From positions 1 through 48,449 of IMG/VR virus record IMGVR_UViG_3300018081_000002: 48,449 nucleotides of DNA; one strand, 5' to 3'. The position numbers and the translations under genes are program-made. The notes under the pieces are model-generated. The model worked only from the letters and a program-made list of their open reading frames with translations, searched no databases and had not been told where the DNA came from. Source of the stretch: a virus. This document shows positions 13,780-20,643 of this stretch, piece after piece (position 1 is the stretch's first letter; each line of letters begins with the position of its first letter).

Positions 13780-14230
13780 CTTCCTTGTCCGCCTCGGCCA
13801 CGAGCTCGCCGAGATCCTCGAGGGCGTTCTCGATGCCCACGAGGTCGTCATCCGTCAGCGTCGTGTTCTCCGGAACCACGCTGTCGATCAGCTTGCCCAC
13901 TTCTTCCTTCAACTCGTCTCTGAACATGTTGTCCTCCAATACGGCCAGGATGCTGTGCTCGGGAAGGAGCCACAGATCGAGGCCGTGTAGCGTGAATGGC
14001 CGCCCTGACAGTTTCTCGATTACCACCTTGCAGCCGCTAAGAAGTGGTTCACCGCCCCAGTAGTCCCAGTATCCGCCGGGCTCATGGAGATGGACGTAGC
14101 CCCAGACTGACAGTTCCTCGTAGTGCGGAGGGAGCACGATCAGGCCACTGGGCGTTCTGTCTACGATTGGGTCACGAGTGATGAGCACGTGACCCGGGAG
14201 AATCTGGATGGAAAGGTTACCCCCCACCAA
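13760..14230 (-). CDS. GroES-like co-chaperonin
   Basis: A protein of up to 156 residues whose first 105 resemble Cpn10/GroES. The N-terminal strand IQILPGHVLITRD parallels the start of GroES, SGLIVLPPHYEELSVWGYV matches the GGIVLP region before the mobile loop end, and SGRPFTLHGLDLWLLPEHSILAVLED matches the C-terminal closing strands. The acidic tail after residue 115 is unusual. It would cap the host GroEL to fold a phage protein such as the capsid, as T4 gp31 does. There is no ATG: the frame begins TTG GTG inside a dispersed repeat copy, so translation may start in the repeat or at a GTG further in. Confidence 0.7.
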   Translation of the reverse strand: MVGGNLSIQILPGHVLITRDPIVDRTPSGLIVLPPHYEELSVWGYVHLHEPGGYWDYWGGEPLLSGCKVVIEKLSGRPFTLHGLDLWLLPEHSILAVLEDNMFRDELKEEVGKLIDSVVPENTTLTDDDLVGIENALEDLGELVAEADKEDGDPAN

Positions 14231-15158
14231 CGGCCTCCTTCTTCTGGGTGAGGATCGAGGGATCGTCTACGTAGTCCCTCTTACGGGGGATGTAGGCCAT
14301 CCGCCGGATCGGGTTGTCCTTGAGGCACAGGTCCCGGAAGTAGCAGGTGCCGTAGGAGAAGCACTCGTTCGTGTTCTTGTAGAACACCTGCTTCCAGTCC
14401 TCACCCTCCTTCACCCGTCGGTGTCGCCACCGAATTTCCCGGGCGATCTCCACGAACTCCCGCTCAAACTCCTCCAGCTCCTCGTCCGTCCGGATGAAAC
14501 GTTCGCGGTGGAACTGAGGCACCTGGGTTTTGACGAGGACGTTCACGATCACGCCGGCCACTCGGACCGGACGTCCACTCTCCTGTGTCAGCTTCTTCGT
14601 GATGGCGTACGTGTAGGCCGTCATCTGGAGGTCCATCTCGTACTTAAGCATGTCCCTGGGATCCAGCCTCGCCGCGGTCTTGTGGTCCACGATCCAGAGC
14701 ATCTTGTCCTGGAGTGCGAGCTCGTCCGTTCGGAACACGAGGAACACGTTTGTCCCTGTCCCGATCTCCACGCGCCCCGCTACCTCGAGACCGATCGGCT
14801 TCCACGGATTGTAGTCACTCTTGTAGTGTTCGTAGTACGCTGGGAGCATCTTCTCCATCAGCTCGATGTGCTCGTTGACGATGCCCTCGTCTCCGGGGAA
14901 CTTCCCTTCGGGCATCTGCTTCCGGAACGTCGCGATGCCGTGTGAGAGGGCGTCGTTCATGTCCATCTTCCCTGAGGCCACCTCCGCTAGGGCCGCGTGG
15001 ACCGCGGTTCCGAAGCTGAGAGCGTACGTGGGCCTGTCCGGCTGTAGATGCTCGTGGTAGAACCACCCGTACTTCCGGTGGCACCGGAGGAAGGTCTGAA
15101 CCCGAGATTGGTTCAGGTTGATCACTTGGTCGTCGACCTCAAGGTCTAGGAATGACAT
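14217..15158 (-). CDS. PD-(D/E)XK nuclease, Cas4/RecB-like
   Basis: A 313-residue protein from ATG 15158 (GAGGG six bases upstream). The N-terminal SQSRVQTFLRCHRKYGW and ALSFGTAVHAALAE are typical of PDDEXK_1/Cas4-like phage exonucleases. The nuclease core shows LWIVDHKTAARLD (D-x-K) with an upstream FRTDELAL. Cysteines in RCHRKY and ECFSYGTCYFRDLC could bind an iron-sulphur cluster. It probably acts with the adjacent ATPase and DUF669-like protein in recombination or end processing. Its TAA stop is supplied by a dispersed repeat, so the last residues (VGGG) are repeat-encoded. Confidence 0.85.
   Translation of the reverse strand: MSFLDLEVDDQVINLNQSRVQTFLRCHRKYGWFYHEHLQPDRPTYALSFGTAVHAALAEVASGKMDMNDALSHGIATFRKQMPEGKFPGDEGIVNEHIELMEKMLPAYYEHYKSDYNPWKPIGLEVAGRVEIGTGTNVFLVFRTDELALQDKMLWIVDHKTAARLDPRDMLKYEMDLQMTAYTYAITKKLTQESGRPVRVAGVIVNVLVKTQVPQFHRERFIRTDEELEEFEREFVEIAREIRWRHRRVKEGEDWKQVFYKNTNECFSYGTCYFRDLCLKDNPIRRMAYIPRKRDYVDDPSILTQKKEAVGGG
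14218..14230 (-). repeat. Dispersed G-tract repeat, copy 6
   Basis: Exact element on the minus strand, sense to its neighbours. It contains the stop codon of the PD-(D/E)XK nuclease and the only in-frame upstream start codons (TTG, GTG) for the GroES-like gene. Confidence 0.92.
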
Positions 15159-15333
15159 TCGTGTCCCTCTTATCTGAATACCCTTCTTCACACCACATCG
15201 CGATCAACCAGCGGATCGCAGATGTCGGTGTAGCTGGTGGTTCACACGACTCACACCTCGCAAGAAACTCCTTGTACTCCTCCGGTGTGAGACGAAGGGT
15301 AAGGTGGACAGAGTGTCGTCGGTTCTCACTCAT
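15139..15333 (-). CDS. Hypothetical small protein, possible ribbon-helix-helix
   Basis: A 64-residue protein. HSVHLTLRLTPEEYKEFLAR at residues 7-26 resembles the strand-helix start of ribbon-helix-helix regulators. It is followed by CESC and a helix (TSAIRWLIAMWCEEGY). Its start overlaps the upstream gene end by eight bases and its end overlaps the nuclease start by 20. Confidence 0.55.
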   Translation of the reverse strand: MSENRRHSVHLTLRLTPEEYKEFLARCESCEPPATPTSAIRWLIAMWCEEGYSDKRDTNVIPRP

Positions 15334-15523
15334 TCTTCTCCTGGAGGAAAGATTCCGACGGTTCGATGATCAGCTGTAGGACCCTGGAGCCCTCCGTCTT
15401 CAGGTAGAACGCCTCCACGATCTTCACCCGTACCGGTGTCCCGAGGTCCGCTAGCTGGGCTGCCCGCATTCCCGCCTTCGGGCTCCAGCGGTAGGTCACT
15501 TTGCCTTTCGGCATGCTCGGCAT
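15326..15523 (-). CDS. Hypothetical small basic protein
   Basis: A 65-residue protein with an OB- or SH3-like run of strands (KVTYRWSPKAG, TPVRVKIVEAFYLKTEG, SRVLQLIIEP). ATG 15523 has AAGGAG eight bases upstream. Almost the whole gene overlaps the 3' part of the 282-residue frame in a different phase, yet its composition looks more protein-like than the overlapped tail. Confidence 0.6.
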   Translation of the reverse strand: MPSMPKGKVTYRWSPKAGMRAAQLADLGTPVRVKIVEAFYLKTEGSRVLQLIIEPSESFLQEKNE

Positions 15524-16178
15524 CTATTCGTCTCCTTGCGTATGCGTGTGGGTCACGGAGGATCTCCTCGATCTCCTTGTCCCCGGTAAGCCACTGCATT
15601 GCTCGGGTCATCGAGGTCCCCCTGATACGCATGTGGCCGTCGAGGAGGATGAAGCTGGCACTCGTGGGGCCCAGGTTCCCGTCTCGTCTCAGCTCCATGT
15701 AACAGCGGAGCATGTCCCCTTGCCTCCAGAACTTTATCGATCCCCCCTCGTGTAGGGTGAAACGACGCTCTTCGTGAGGGAAGGGGATCTTTACTGGCAT
15801 CGGCTCGGATACGGGTGCCTGTTGCATCCGTCCGATCACGATAGCGATGATGTGGGCCTGGTCCGGGTTGTTGAGCACGTCCTCCGACAGGAGGAACTGC
15901 TCCACCTCCTGTCGGAAAGGGAAGGAGGTGAAGCGTTCCCGCATCATTTGGAGGTGCTCGTCGACCTCGCTCTGGGCCCACGTGAGAGGGATCCCGGATA
16001 CCTGGACCAGGCGGAACTCGCTCCGGCCAGGGCCCGGCATCGCTTGAAGGGCGTAGACAGGGATGTCGTCTACCATCCGGAAGTAGGTGAGAGCACGTTC
16101 CGGATGTTCACGCCACAGTTCATGGCGCTCGGTGATCGCACCCTGCATCTCCTCCCATTCCCACCACGTCAGCTCCAT
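15330..16178 (-). CDS. Hypothetical protein
   Basis: A 282-residue protein I do not recognise. The first 215 residues look folded: MELTWWEWEEMQ, a helical middle and a beta-rich part (RRFTLHEGGSIKFWRQGD). The last 60 residues (EPEGGNAGSPASGPRDTG and on) are low in complexity and lie where the 65-residue gene is read in another frame. The overlap may be genuine, or the protein may normally end earlier. It begins three bases after the nucleotidyltransferase gene. Confidence 0.55.
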   Translation of the reverse strand: MELTWWEWEEMQGAITERHELWREHPERALTYFRMVDDIPVYALQAMPGPGRSEFRLVQVSGIPLTWAQSEVDEHLQMMRERFTSFPFRQEVEQFLLSEDVLNNPDQAHIIAIVIGRMQQAPVSEPMPVKIPFPHEERRFTLHEGGSIKFWRQGDMLRCYMELRRDGNLGPTSASFILLDGHMRIRGTSMTRAMQWLTGDKEIEEILRDPHAYARRRIDAEHAERQSDLPLEPEGGNAGSPASGPRDTGTGEDRGGVLPEDGGLQGPTADHRTVGIFPPGEE

Positions 16179-16180
16179 CG

Positions 16181-16828
16181 CTACATCGGCCTTTCGGGCA
16201 TCTCGATTCCCATGTCCACGACCTGCTTCGCAGCTCGAAGCTCGGCCATCTGAATGATACCGCGGGCCAGGCGTTCGACGTGCTCCCAGTTGAGCTTGGT
16301 GCCGTAGCGGTCGCTCAGCGTGATGTAACGGCGGAGGGTGCTGTGTGGAGTGGTGAACCGGAGCACCTCGATCGGTTGGCCTGGGAGCGTGGCCTCACGT
16401 AGTTGCAGTCTCCGTTCGTAGATGTCGAGGAGCGCGTATGCGTAGGCATGGACGCTGAGGTCGAACTCCTTGAGGAGGTTCAAGACGTCCGTCTCGTTGT
16501 CCTCATCTGCTTGATGGTCCTCCCAGACCATGATCTGGATCGGCACCTCGATGTGCTTGTGGACTGTGGCCACCTTGTTCAGGTTCGGGATTCCATACAG
16601 CGCTGTCGGAGATTGGTCAATAACGCACTCTTCGAACGTGCGGAGGTGGGCGAGGACGATTTCAACTACGGACTTGCGCATGTCCCGGTCTGTGAGGATC
16701 CAGACATCCACGTCCCGGAAGTCCGTTGTGATCGCCGCAGAGCCTGCAATGTAGGTGCGGACGTGGAGGTAGGAGGGGATTAGATCCTTGATGTGGGGGA
16801 AGATGTGTGCACGCTGCTCGTGATTCAT
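16181..16828 (-). CDS. Nucleotidyltransferase-fold protein
   Basis: A 215-residue protein of the Pol beta-like nucleotidyltransferase superfamily: YIAGSAAITTDFRDVDVWIL at residues 26-45 has the GS motif followed by D-x-D with the expected spacing. A third acidic strand may be HIEVPIQIMVWED near residue 100. The substrate is unknown. It starts just after queC, sharing the CTGGAG ribosome-binding region. It could act in nucleotide or RNA modification, or in defence or counter-defence signalling; none of these is shown. Confidence 0.7.
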   Translation of the reverse strand: MNHEQRAHIFPHIKDLIPSYLHVRTYIAGSAAITTDFRDVDVWILTDRDMRKSVVEIVLAHLRTFEECVIDQSPTALYGIPNLNKVATVHKHIEVPIQIMVWEDHQADEDNETDVLNLLKEFDLSVHAYAYALLDIYERRLQLREATLPGQPIEVLRFTTPHSTLRRYITLSDRYGTKLNWEHVERLARGIIQMAELRAAKQVVDMGIEMPERPM

Positions 16829-16831
16829 GGG

Positions 16832-17500
16832 CTACTCCAGTGTGATGATGGTTAGGGGATCGATCGTGTGGTTGAGCTCGAAGGCCTCGGCCCGCTCCAC
16901 ACAGGTGCCACACTTGCCACAGGGGAGCAGGGTCCCCTCGTAACAGGTCCATGTAAGCTCGTAGGGGACGTTCCGGTACAGGCCCTCCTCCAGGATTTGG
17001 GCCTTCGTTACGTCGATGTACGGGGTGTAGATGCTGACCTTGTGTTCGTCGCAGAGGCGGATGGCCTCACCCATGGCAGTCACGAATTCCGGACGGCAGT
17101 CTGGGTAGATCGCGTGGTCCCCTGCGTGCGCGGCGTAGGCAACGAAGTCGGAGTGGGTGGCGATGGCAAACGCTGTTGCGATGGAGAGCATGACCATGTT
17201 CCGGTTTGGCACCACAGTGACTTTCATGCTTTCGTCCGTGTAGTGACCGTGTGGAACCGGCACTCCACTCGTTTGAGAGGAGCCGAACATAAACTCTCGG
17301 CCGACCTGGCGAAGGTTGACGATGTGATGGGGGGTGTGGTAGTACTTGGCGATAGCGTGGGCCGCGTGGAGTTCCTTGCTGTGCCGTTGTCCGTAGTCGA
17401 ACGAGATGGCGTGGTGTCGGCCATCGGGAAATGCGTTGAGTGTGTGTGCTAGGAGGGTGGAGCTGTCCATTCCACCCGAGAGGAGAACGATTCCGTTCAT
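16832..17500 (-). CDS. queC: 7-cyano-7-deazaguanine (preQ0) synthase
   Basis: A 222-residue PP-loop ATPase that converts 7-carboxy-7-deazaguanine to preQ0. The loop is LLSGGMDSST near the N-terminus. Family motifs follow: SFDYGQRHSKEL, TVVPNRNMVML, AAHAGDHAIYPDCRPEF and the C-terminal zinc cysteines C-x8-CGKCGTC. There is no fused glutamine-amidotransferase domain, so the pathway probably stops at preQ0. ATG 17500 has AAAGGA seven bases upstream; a longer frame to 17557 is Gly/Pro-rich and unlikely. It is the most promoter-proximal of the deazaguanine genes. Confidence 0.95.
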   Translation of the reverse strand: MNGIVLLSGGMDSSTLLAHTLNAFPDGRHHAISFDYGQRHSKELHAAHAIAKYYHTPHHIVNLRQVGREFMFGSSQTSGVPVPHGHYTDESMKVTVVPNRNMVMLSIATAFAIATHSDFVAYAAHAGDHAIYPDCRPEFVTAMGEAIRLCDEHKVSIYTPYIDVTKAQILEEGLYRNVPYELTWTCYEGTLLPCGKCGTCVERAEAFELNHTIDPLTIITLE

Positions 17501-17512
17501 CGGCTGTCCTTT

Positions 17513-17527
17513 GGGCCCTGCGGGCCC
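17513..17527. other. GC-rich triloop hairpin upstream of queC
   Basis: GGGCCC-TGC-GGGCCC, a 6-bp stem with a 3-base loop, just upstream of the queC ribosome binding site. No T-run follows. Confidence 0.6.
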
Positions 17528-17573
17528 GGCATGCTTTTGTTGCACATTGAAGTCCACTTAGCGGCCCAACGAA

Positions 17574-17617
17574 TGGGGGAGTGTGCTGTCCTCCCCCACT
17601 TGTTGGCGCGAAGCGCC
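17574..17617 (-). other. Tandem GC-rich hairpins between two leftward genes
   Basis: Two hairpins follow the stop of the 118-residue gene. GGCGC-GAA-GCGCC (17605-17617) abuts the TAA, and an 8-bp stem TGGGGGAG/CTCCCCCA with a 9-base loop (17574-17598) comes next. Neither is followed by T residues. They may stall or process the leftward transcript before queC. Confidence 0.5.
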
Positions 17618-17974
17618 TTACGCCGGCTGCTGCGTGGCCTCGGGGCCGCCGTCTGCCGTGATCCCGAGGGCCTTCGCCTTCGCGAGGATCGCCTTCTCTG
17701 CGGCCTGCCGCTTGAGGCGGTAATCCTTCATGCGGGCCTTCACCTCGGGCTTCTGCATGTAGGCCTTGCGGGTCTCCTTGAACTTCTCGGGGTTCTTCTC
17801 CCGGTACTGCTTGCTGTAGGCCAGCCGCTTCTCCTTCGCCTCGGGAGAAGCGTTGTACTCCTTCTGCTTCTCCTGACGCTTGGCCCGCTGCTCCTGGATC
17901 TTGGCGAACTCCGCCTTGAGCTGCTCGGGGGTGAGGGACTCAACCTGTGCCGTGACTTCGTCTAGAATTCCCAT
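17618..17974 (-). CDS. Highly charged helical protein with repeat pattern
   Basis: A 118-residue Lys/Glu/Ala-rich protein predicted to be a long helix or coiled coil. Segments such as ASPEAKEKRLAYSKQYREKN and QKPEVKARMKDYRLKRQ look like imperfect repeats (P-E-x-K-x-R-x-x-Y), a pattern also partly present in the gene at 21776-22396. It is the first gene after the promoter at 18176-18204. ATG 17974 has AAGGAG 11 bases upstream. Such basic repeat proteins may bind nucleic acid, which is inferred. Confidence 0.65.
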   Translation of the reverse strand: MGILDEVTAQVESLTPEQLKAEFAKIQEQRAKRQEKQKEYNASPEAKEKRLAYSKQYREKNPEKFKETRKAYMQKPEVKARMKDYRLKRQAAEKAILAKAKALGITADGGPEATQQPA

Positions 17975-17990
17975 GTGTCTGTCGCTCCTT

Positions 17991-18063
17991 GGGCCGTTGG
18001 CCCGTATTGCTGGGTTAGTGTTGCCCTTACATGGCCTGCGGCCAACGTGTCTGGCCACAGGCC
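17991..18063 (-). other. Leader with three triloop hairpins
   Basis: The transcript from the promoter at 18176 would have an untranslated leader of about 190 bases. It holds three hairpins: GGCC-ACA-GGCC (18053-18063), GGCC-TGC-GGCC (18033-18043) and GGGCC-GTT-GGCCC (17991-18003). A 75-residue frame across this region lacks protein character and is not annotated. Confidence 0.5.
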
Positions 18064-18175
18064 ACCTTCATGAACTAGGGATAGTATATGGCACCCCTCG
18101 TTGGAAATCAACGTCGAACTGCCTGTCTCTACCCACGTAGTCCCGGTGTGTAGGGCTGCTTCTATCATTGTATCC

Positions 18176-18204
18176 ATTATATCACACAACGATCAAAAAA
18201 GCAA
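18176..18204 (-). promoter_or_regulatory. sigma70-like promoter, leftward
   Basis: On the minus strand: -35 TTGCTT (18199-18204), a 17-base spacer and -10 TATAAT (18176-18181) with the extended TGA just before it. It shares GGGTTGCTTTTT, GAT and TGTGATATAATG with the promoter at 21401-21429. It would drive 17974 and the deazaguanine and replication operon. Confidence 0.85.
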
Positions 18205-18240
18205 CCCGGTTTGATCACGTTTTCCTCGCTGTTAGGGTTC

Positions 18241-18939
18241 CTACTCGCCCTTCTCGACCTTGAAGGATTCCCAGGCGTGGATCTCCTTCTTCCCGATCAG
18301 GTTGATCGGCTGGTCCTCGACCGTGGGGCCTCCACCCGCGATGCCGGCGATCAGGCCGCTGTTCGTCCGGAGCGCGATCTTGTCGCCGATCTGGACGCAG
18401 GTCTGTGCGATGGTGTCGTCGATCATCGCTTGGACCTGGGACTCGGTGAGCCCTCCACCCTGCGGACGGGTGGGTGTTCCGGGCGAGGTGCCTCCACCCG
18501 TTCCGGTGCCAGGGACGTTGGGGCCGACGACCGGGGTGTACTCGTTCCCTGCCACCCAGTACCAGGCCCAGATGAGCCCGGAGCTCTGCTGCGAGGTGAG
18601 CTTCCTGAAGTCCTGGTCGGCGTTGTGCGCCCTGGAGTAGGTCTGCTTCGCGTCATCCAGGTACTGGATGCAGCGAGTGTAGTAGCCCAGCTCGTCGGGT
18701 GTGCTGGTGGGTAGGAAGATCCGGCCCTTCGGCGCTCCGCTGAACTGCTGCGTGATGGCGAAGTAGGGCATGGAGGCGTTGGGCTTGATGTTCGGCCCGT
18801 AGCCGGGTGGGAGGCCGCATGCTGTCATAATGGCTTCCCAGTCGTGGGCCGGCGCGCCGATGTAGCGGCCGATCCCTTCGTAGAACCAGGCCTTGGCCTC
18901 CTCCTCGTTCTGGGGGCACCGTGTGAGGTCAAAAGACAT
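18241..18939 (-). CDS. Hypothetical protein with Pro/Gly-rich linker
   Basis: A 232-residue protein I do not recognise. An N-terminal domain of about 150 residues has many aromatic residues (KAWFYEGIGRYIGAPAHDWE, SGLIWAWYWVAGNEY). A linker of Thr, Gly and Pro follows, then a short C-terminal segment. It is the last gene before the next promoter (18176-18204). Confidence 0.6.
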   Translation of the reverse strand: MSFDLTRCPQNEEEAKAWFYEGIGRYIGAPAHDWEAIMTACGLPPGYGPNIKPNASMPYFAITQQFSGAPKGRIFLPTSTPDELGYYTRCIQYLDDAKQTYSRAHNADQDFRKLTSQQSSGLIWAWYWVAGNEYTPVVGPNVPGTGTGGGTSPGTPTRPQGGGLTESQVQAMIDDTIAQTCVQIGDKIALRTNSGLIAGIAGGGPTVEDQPINLIGKKEIHAWESFKVEKGE

Positions 18940-19132
18940 CTTTCTGCTCCTGGGGGCTGCGCCCCCCTGGGGGAATGATTAGAATGCCTACTGGTTCCCC
19001 CGTCAGTAGACATGCGTCACGCGCAAGCGTGAGTTCGTGGAGGACGCAGAGGAATGTGGCTGCGTCCTCGGTGTAGCCGGCACACTCGTGGTCGAGCATC
19101 CGGATGAATACGCTGAGGTCCTGGAGAGTCAC
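18929..19132 (-). CDS. Hypothetical small protein
   Basis: A 67-residue helical protein (LQDLSVFIRMLDHECAGYTE). The GTG start overlaps the upstream stop as GTGA and the end overlaps the next gene by 11 bases. The family is not recognised. The 3' end contains a GGGGGC-TGC-GCCCCC hairpin at 18952-18966. Confidence 0.5.
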   Translation of the reverse strand: MTLQDLSVFIRMLDHECAGYTEDAATFLCVLHELTLARDACLLTGEPVGILIIPPGGRSPQEQKDVF

Positions 19133-19320
19133 CCGAGCTTCTCGTCCGCGAGAGGGGGCTCGGGGTAAGGGGGCACGGCTCCCAGCGCCTCGCCGGCGTA
19201 GCGGCTGATGAGCTCGAGCCGGGTCTCCCGGCCGTCCGGATGGCCCTTGTACGCGATCTCGAGGATGCGGCGGAGGGCCTCACGGTACTGGCCTTCGAGG
19301 ATCTGAGGTTCGTTGTGCAT
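19129..19320 (-). CDS. Hypothetical small protein
   Basis: A 63-residue protein. ATG 19320 is chosen because AAGGAG lies eight bases upstream. It is helical (LEGQYREALRRILEIAYKG) with a Pro-rich end. Not recognised. Confidence 0.5.
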   Translation of the reverse strand: MHNEPQILEGQYREALRRILEIAYKGHPDGRETRLELISRYAGEALGAVPPYPEPPLADEKLG

Positions 19321-19321
19321 G

Positions 19322-19600
19322 TTAGGTGCTCCTTCTCTCATCGTGTGGGGCGTGCGGCAGTTTGCTACACGCGCGACAGAGGTTGAACTTCACGTGACGG
19401 AGGCCGGGGAACGTGACGGTGCGGATACGTTCTATGTGGGTCTGCGCGATACCGTTCACGTGGGAGGTGATCTCTGTGTCCACGAGGCTGGTCTCCGGCT
19501 CCTGGATCCATGAGTGGATAGTGGGCGAGCGGAAGATGTGGCCGCAGCTGGGGCACTTGACCCTGCGATAGCCGTGGTGTTGACGCTTGCCGGTGGACAT
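19322..19600 (-). CDS. Zinc-ribbon hypothetical protein
   Basis: A 92-residue protein with VKCPSCGHIFRSP near residue 14 and LCRACSKL near residue 74, a split CxxC...CxxC zinc ribbon around a beta-rich middle. The ATG at 19600 has CTGGAG upstream. The function is unknown. Confidence 0.6.
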   Translation of the reverse strand: MSTGKRQHHGYRRVKCPSCGHIFRSPTIHSWIQEPETSLVDTEITSHVNGIAQTHIERIRTVTFPGLRHVKFNLCRACSKLPHAPHDERRST

Positions 19601-19601
19601 G

Positions 19602-19946
19602 TTAGCTCCAGATCCGGAGGAGAGCTTCCACCTTGGACTCGATCCGGTCCAGGCGCTCCTCGATGCGGGTGAGGATCCCAGGTCCCACGGACGGGACAGG
19701 AACGGGCGCCTTGGTGAGGGGTACCCTGGGCGCGCCGCCGTTGCTGAAGGAGAAGCGTGTGGAGTTGGGCTTCCCGTTGGCCTTGATGTACTCCGCCAGC
19801 TGCTTGGAGTCGATCAAGGGGAAGTGCTTCCGCTTCTTGGGATCGCGGGGCTTCACGTCGACGAGGAGGCCTGCCTTGATCATGGTGTGGACGCGGGTAC
19901 GGGTGATGCCCAATTTCTCTGCCACTTGGACTGGGTTAAGGTGCAT
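19602..19946 (-). CDS. MerR/excisionase-type HTH protein
   Basis: A 114-residue protein. Residues 4-52 form a winged-helix of the excisionase/MerR_1 type: NPVQVAEKLGITRTRVHTMI, then a wing and LIDSKQLAEYIKANG. A Pro-rich linker leads to a C-terminal coiled coil (ILTRIEERLDRIESKVEALL) likely to dimerise it. ATG 19946 has AGGAG upstream. Its own leader carries a perfect inverted pair of the dispersed repeat (19973-20004), which makes autoregulation through that element a reasonable hypothesis. Confidence 0.7.
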   Translation of the reverse strand: MHLNPVQVAEKLGITRTRVHTMIKAGLLVDVKPRDPKKRKHFPLIDSKQLAEYIKANGKPNSTRFSFSNGGAPRVPLTKAPVPVPSVGPGILTRIEERLDRIESKVEALLRIWS

Positions 19947-19972
19947 TGTCTGCTCTCCTGTTGGGATGCCGT

Positions 19973-19985
19973 TACCCCCCACCAA
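19973..19985 (-). repeat. Dispersed G-tract repeat, copy 7 (inverted pair)
   Basis: Exact element on the minus strand. With 19992-20004 it forms a perfect 13-bp inverted repeat around a 6-base loop in the leader of the HTH gene. Confidence 0.92.
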
Positions 19986-19991
19986 GACATT

Positions 19992-20004
19992 TTGGTGGGG
20001 GGTA
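19992..20004 (+). repeat. Dispersed G-tract repeat, copy 8 (inverted pair)
   Basis: Exact TTGGTGGGGGGTA. The extended 18-mer ACATTTTGGTGGGGGGTA starting at 19987 is identical to one at 25216 in the small terminase gene. Confidence 0.92.
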
Positions 20005-20010
20005 CGTGCG

Positions 20011-20289
20011 TCATTCACTGTCGTCGTCTTCCCGGGTGGCTTCGTCGAACTCCTCGGGGCTGAGGCCCGTCTGGATGAACCCACGCTCGTTGGCGTCCAG
20101 GAAGGGGAACGCGTGCTGGATCAGGCGGCGTTGTTGCTGCCAGTAGTACCAGCCCTGGTTGACCACCTCGAAGTCGACCGCGACCTCGATGCTACGGTCC
20201 TTTTGGCGGATGCGAGTGACACCGGGCCGGATGGGCTCGATGGTGTACATCAGCCCGATGGCGTTGTAGCGGGTGATCGTGTAGCTCAC
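20011..20289 (-). CDS. Hypothetical protein
   Basis: A 92-residue protein with a beta-rich first half (MYTIEPIRPGVTRIRQKDRS) and a Gln-rich helix (YYWQQQRRLIQHAFPFLD), ending in an acidic tail. The ATG overlaps the preceding stop (ATGA). Not recognised. Confidence 0.55.
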   Translation of the reverse strand: MSYTITRYNAIGLMYTIEPIRPGVTRIRQKDRSIEVAVDFEVVNQGWYYWQQQRRLIQHAFPFLDANERGFIQTGLSPEEFDEATREDDDSE

Positions 20290-20450
20290 TTGACAACCTC
20301 GATCGTGATCCTGATCTCCTTGGCGTCCGCGAGGCCGGAGGTGCGGTTGAGGTAGATCGAGCTGACGAGGTTGTTGGGCCCACCGTCGCCGTTGAAGCGG
20401 ACGGAGTGCTTGTGTTCGGAGAAACGGATGAGGATCTGCTGTTTTTCCAT
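20286..20450 (-). CDS. Hypothetical small protein
   Basis: A 54-residue protein from ATG 20450 (AAGGAG nine bases upstream). It is probably all-beta (QQILIRFSEHKHSVRFNGDG, EIRITIEVVK). Not recognised. Confidence 0.55.
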   Translation of the reverse strand: MEKQQILIRFSEHKHSVRFNGDGGPNNLVSSIYLNRTSGLADAKEIRITIEVVK

Positions 20451-20466
20451 TGTCTGGACTCCTTGG

Positions 20467-20643
20467 TTAACGGCCTGCGTTGCGATCGAGGGTAGAACGG
20501 TGAAGCTTGTGAACACGCCAGCCCTTCGGGCGGAGGCAGTTCACACAGATATCACGCTTGTCGTAGAAGCAGGACGTACCCGGCTTCTCGCAGTAGGCTG
20601 GGCCTTTGGCCTGTGGATGCTTCGGAACGGATTTGTCACTCAT
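20467..20643 (-). CDS. Small cysteine-rich protein
   Basis: A 58-residue gene. The ATG at 20643 overlaps the previous stop (ATGA) and the TAA ends just before the ribosome binding site of the next gene, so it fits the operon exactly. Four cysteines (AYCEKPGTSC, ICVNC) suggest a zinc knuckle, and the C-terminus is basic (WRVHKLHRS). A GGCC-TTT-GGCC palindrome lies in the coding sequence. Confidence 0.65.
   Translation of the reverse strand: MSDKSVPKHPQAKGPAYCEKPGTSCFYDKRDICVNCLRPKGWRVHKLHRSTLDRNAGR

Noticed and set aside
17962-18189. 75-codon leftward frame in the leader before 17974
   Set aside because: It overlaps the promoter and the leader hairpins; the sequence lacks protein character.
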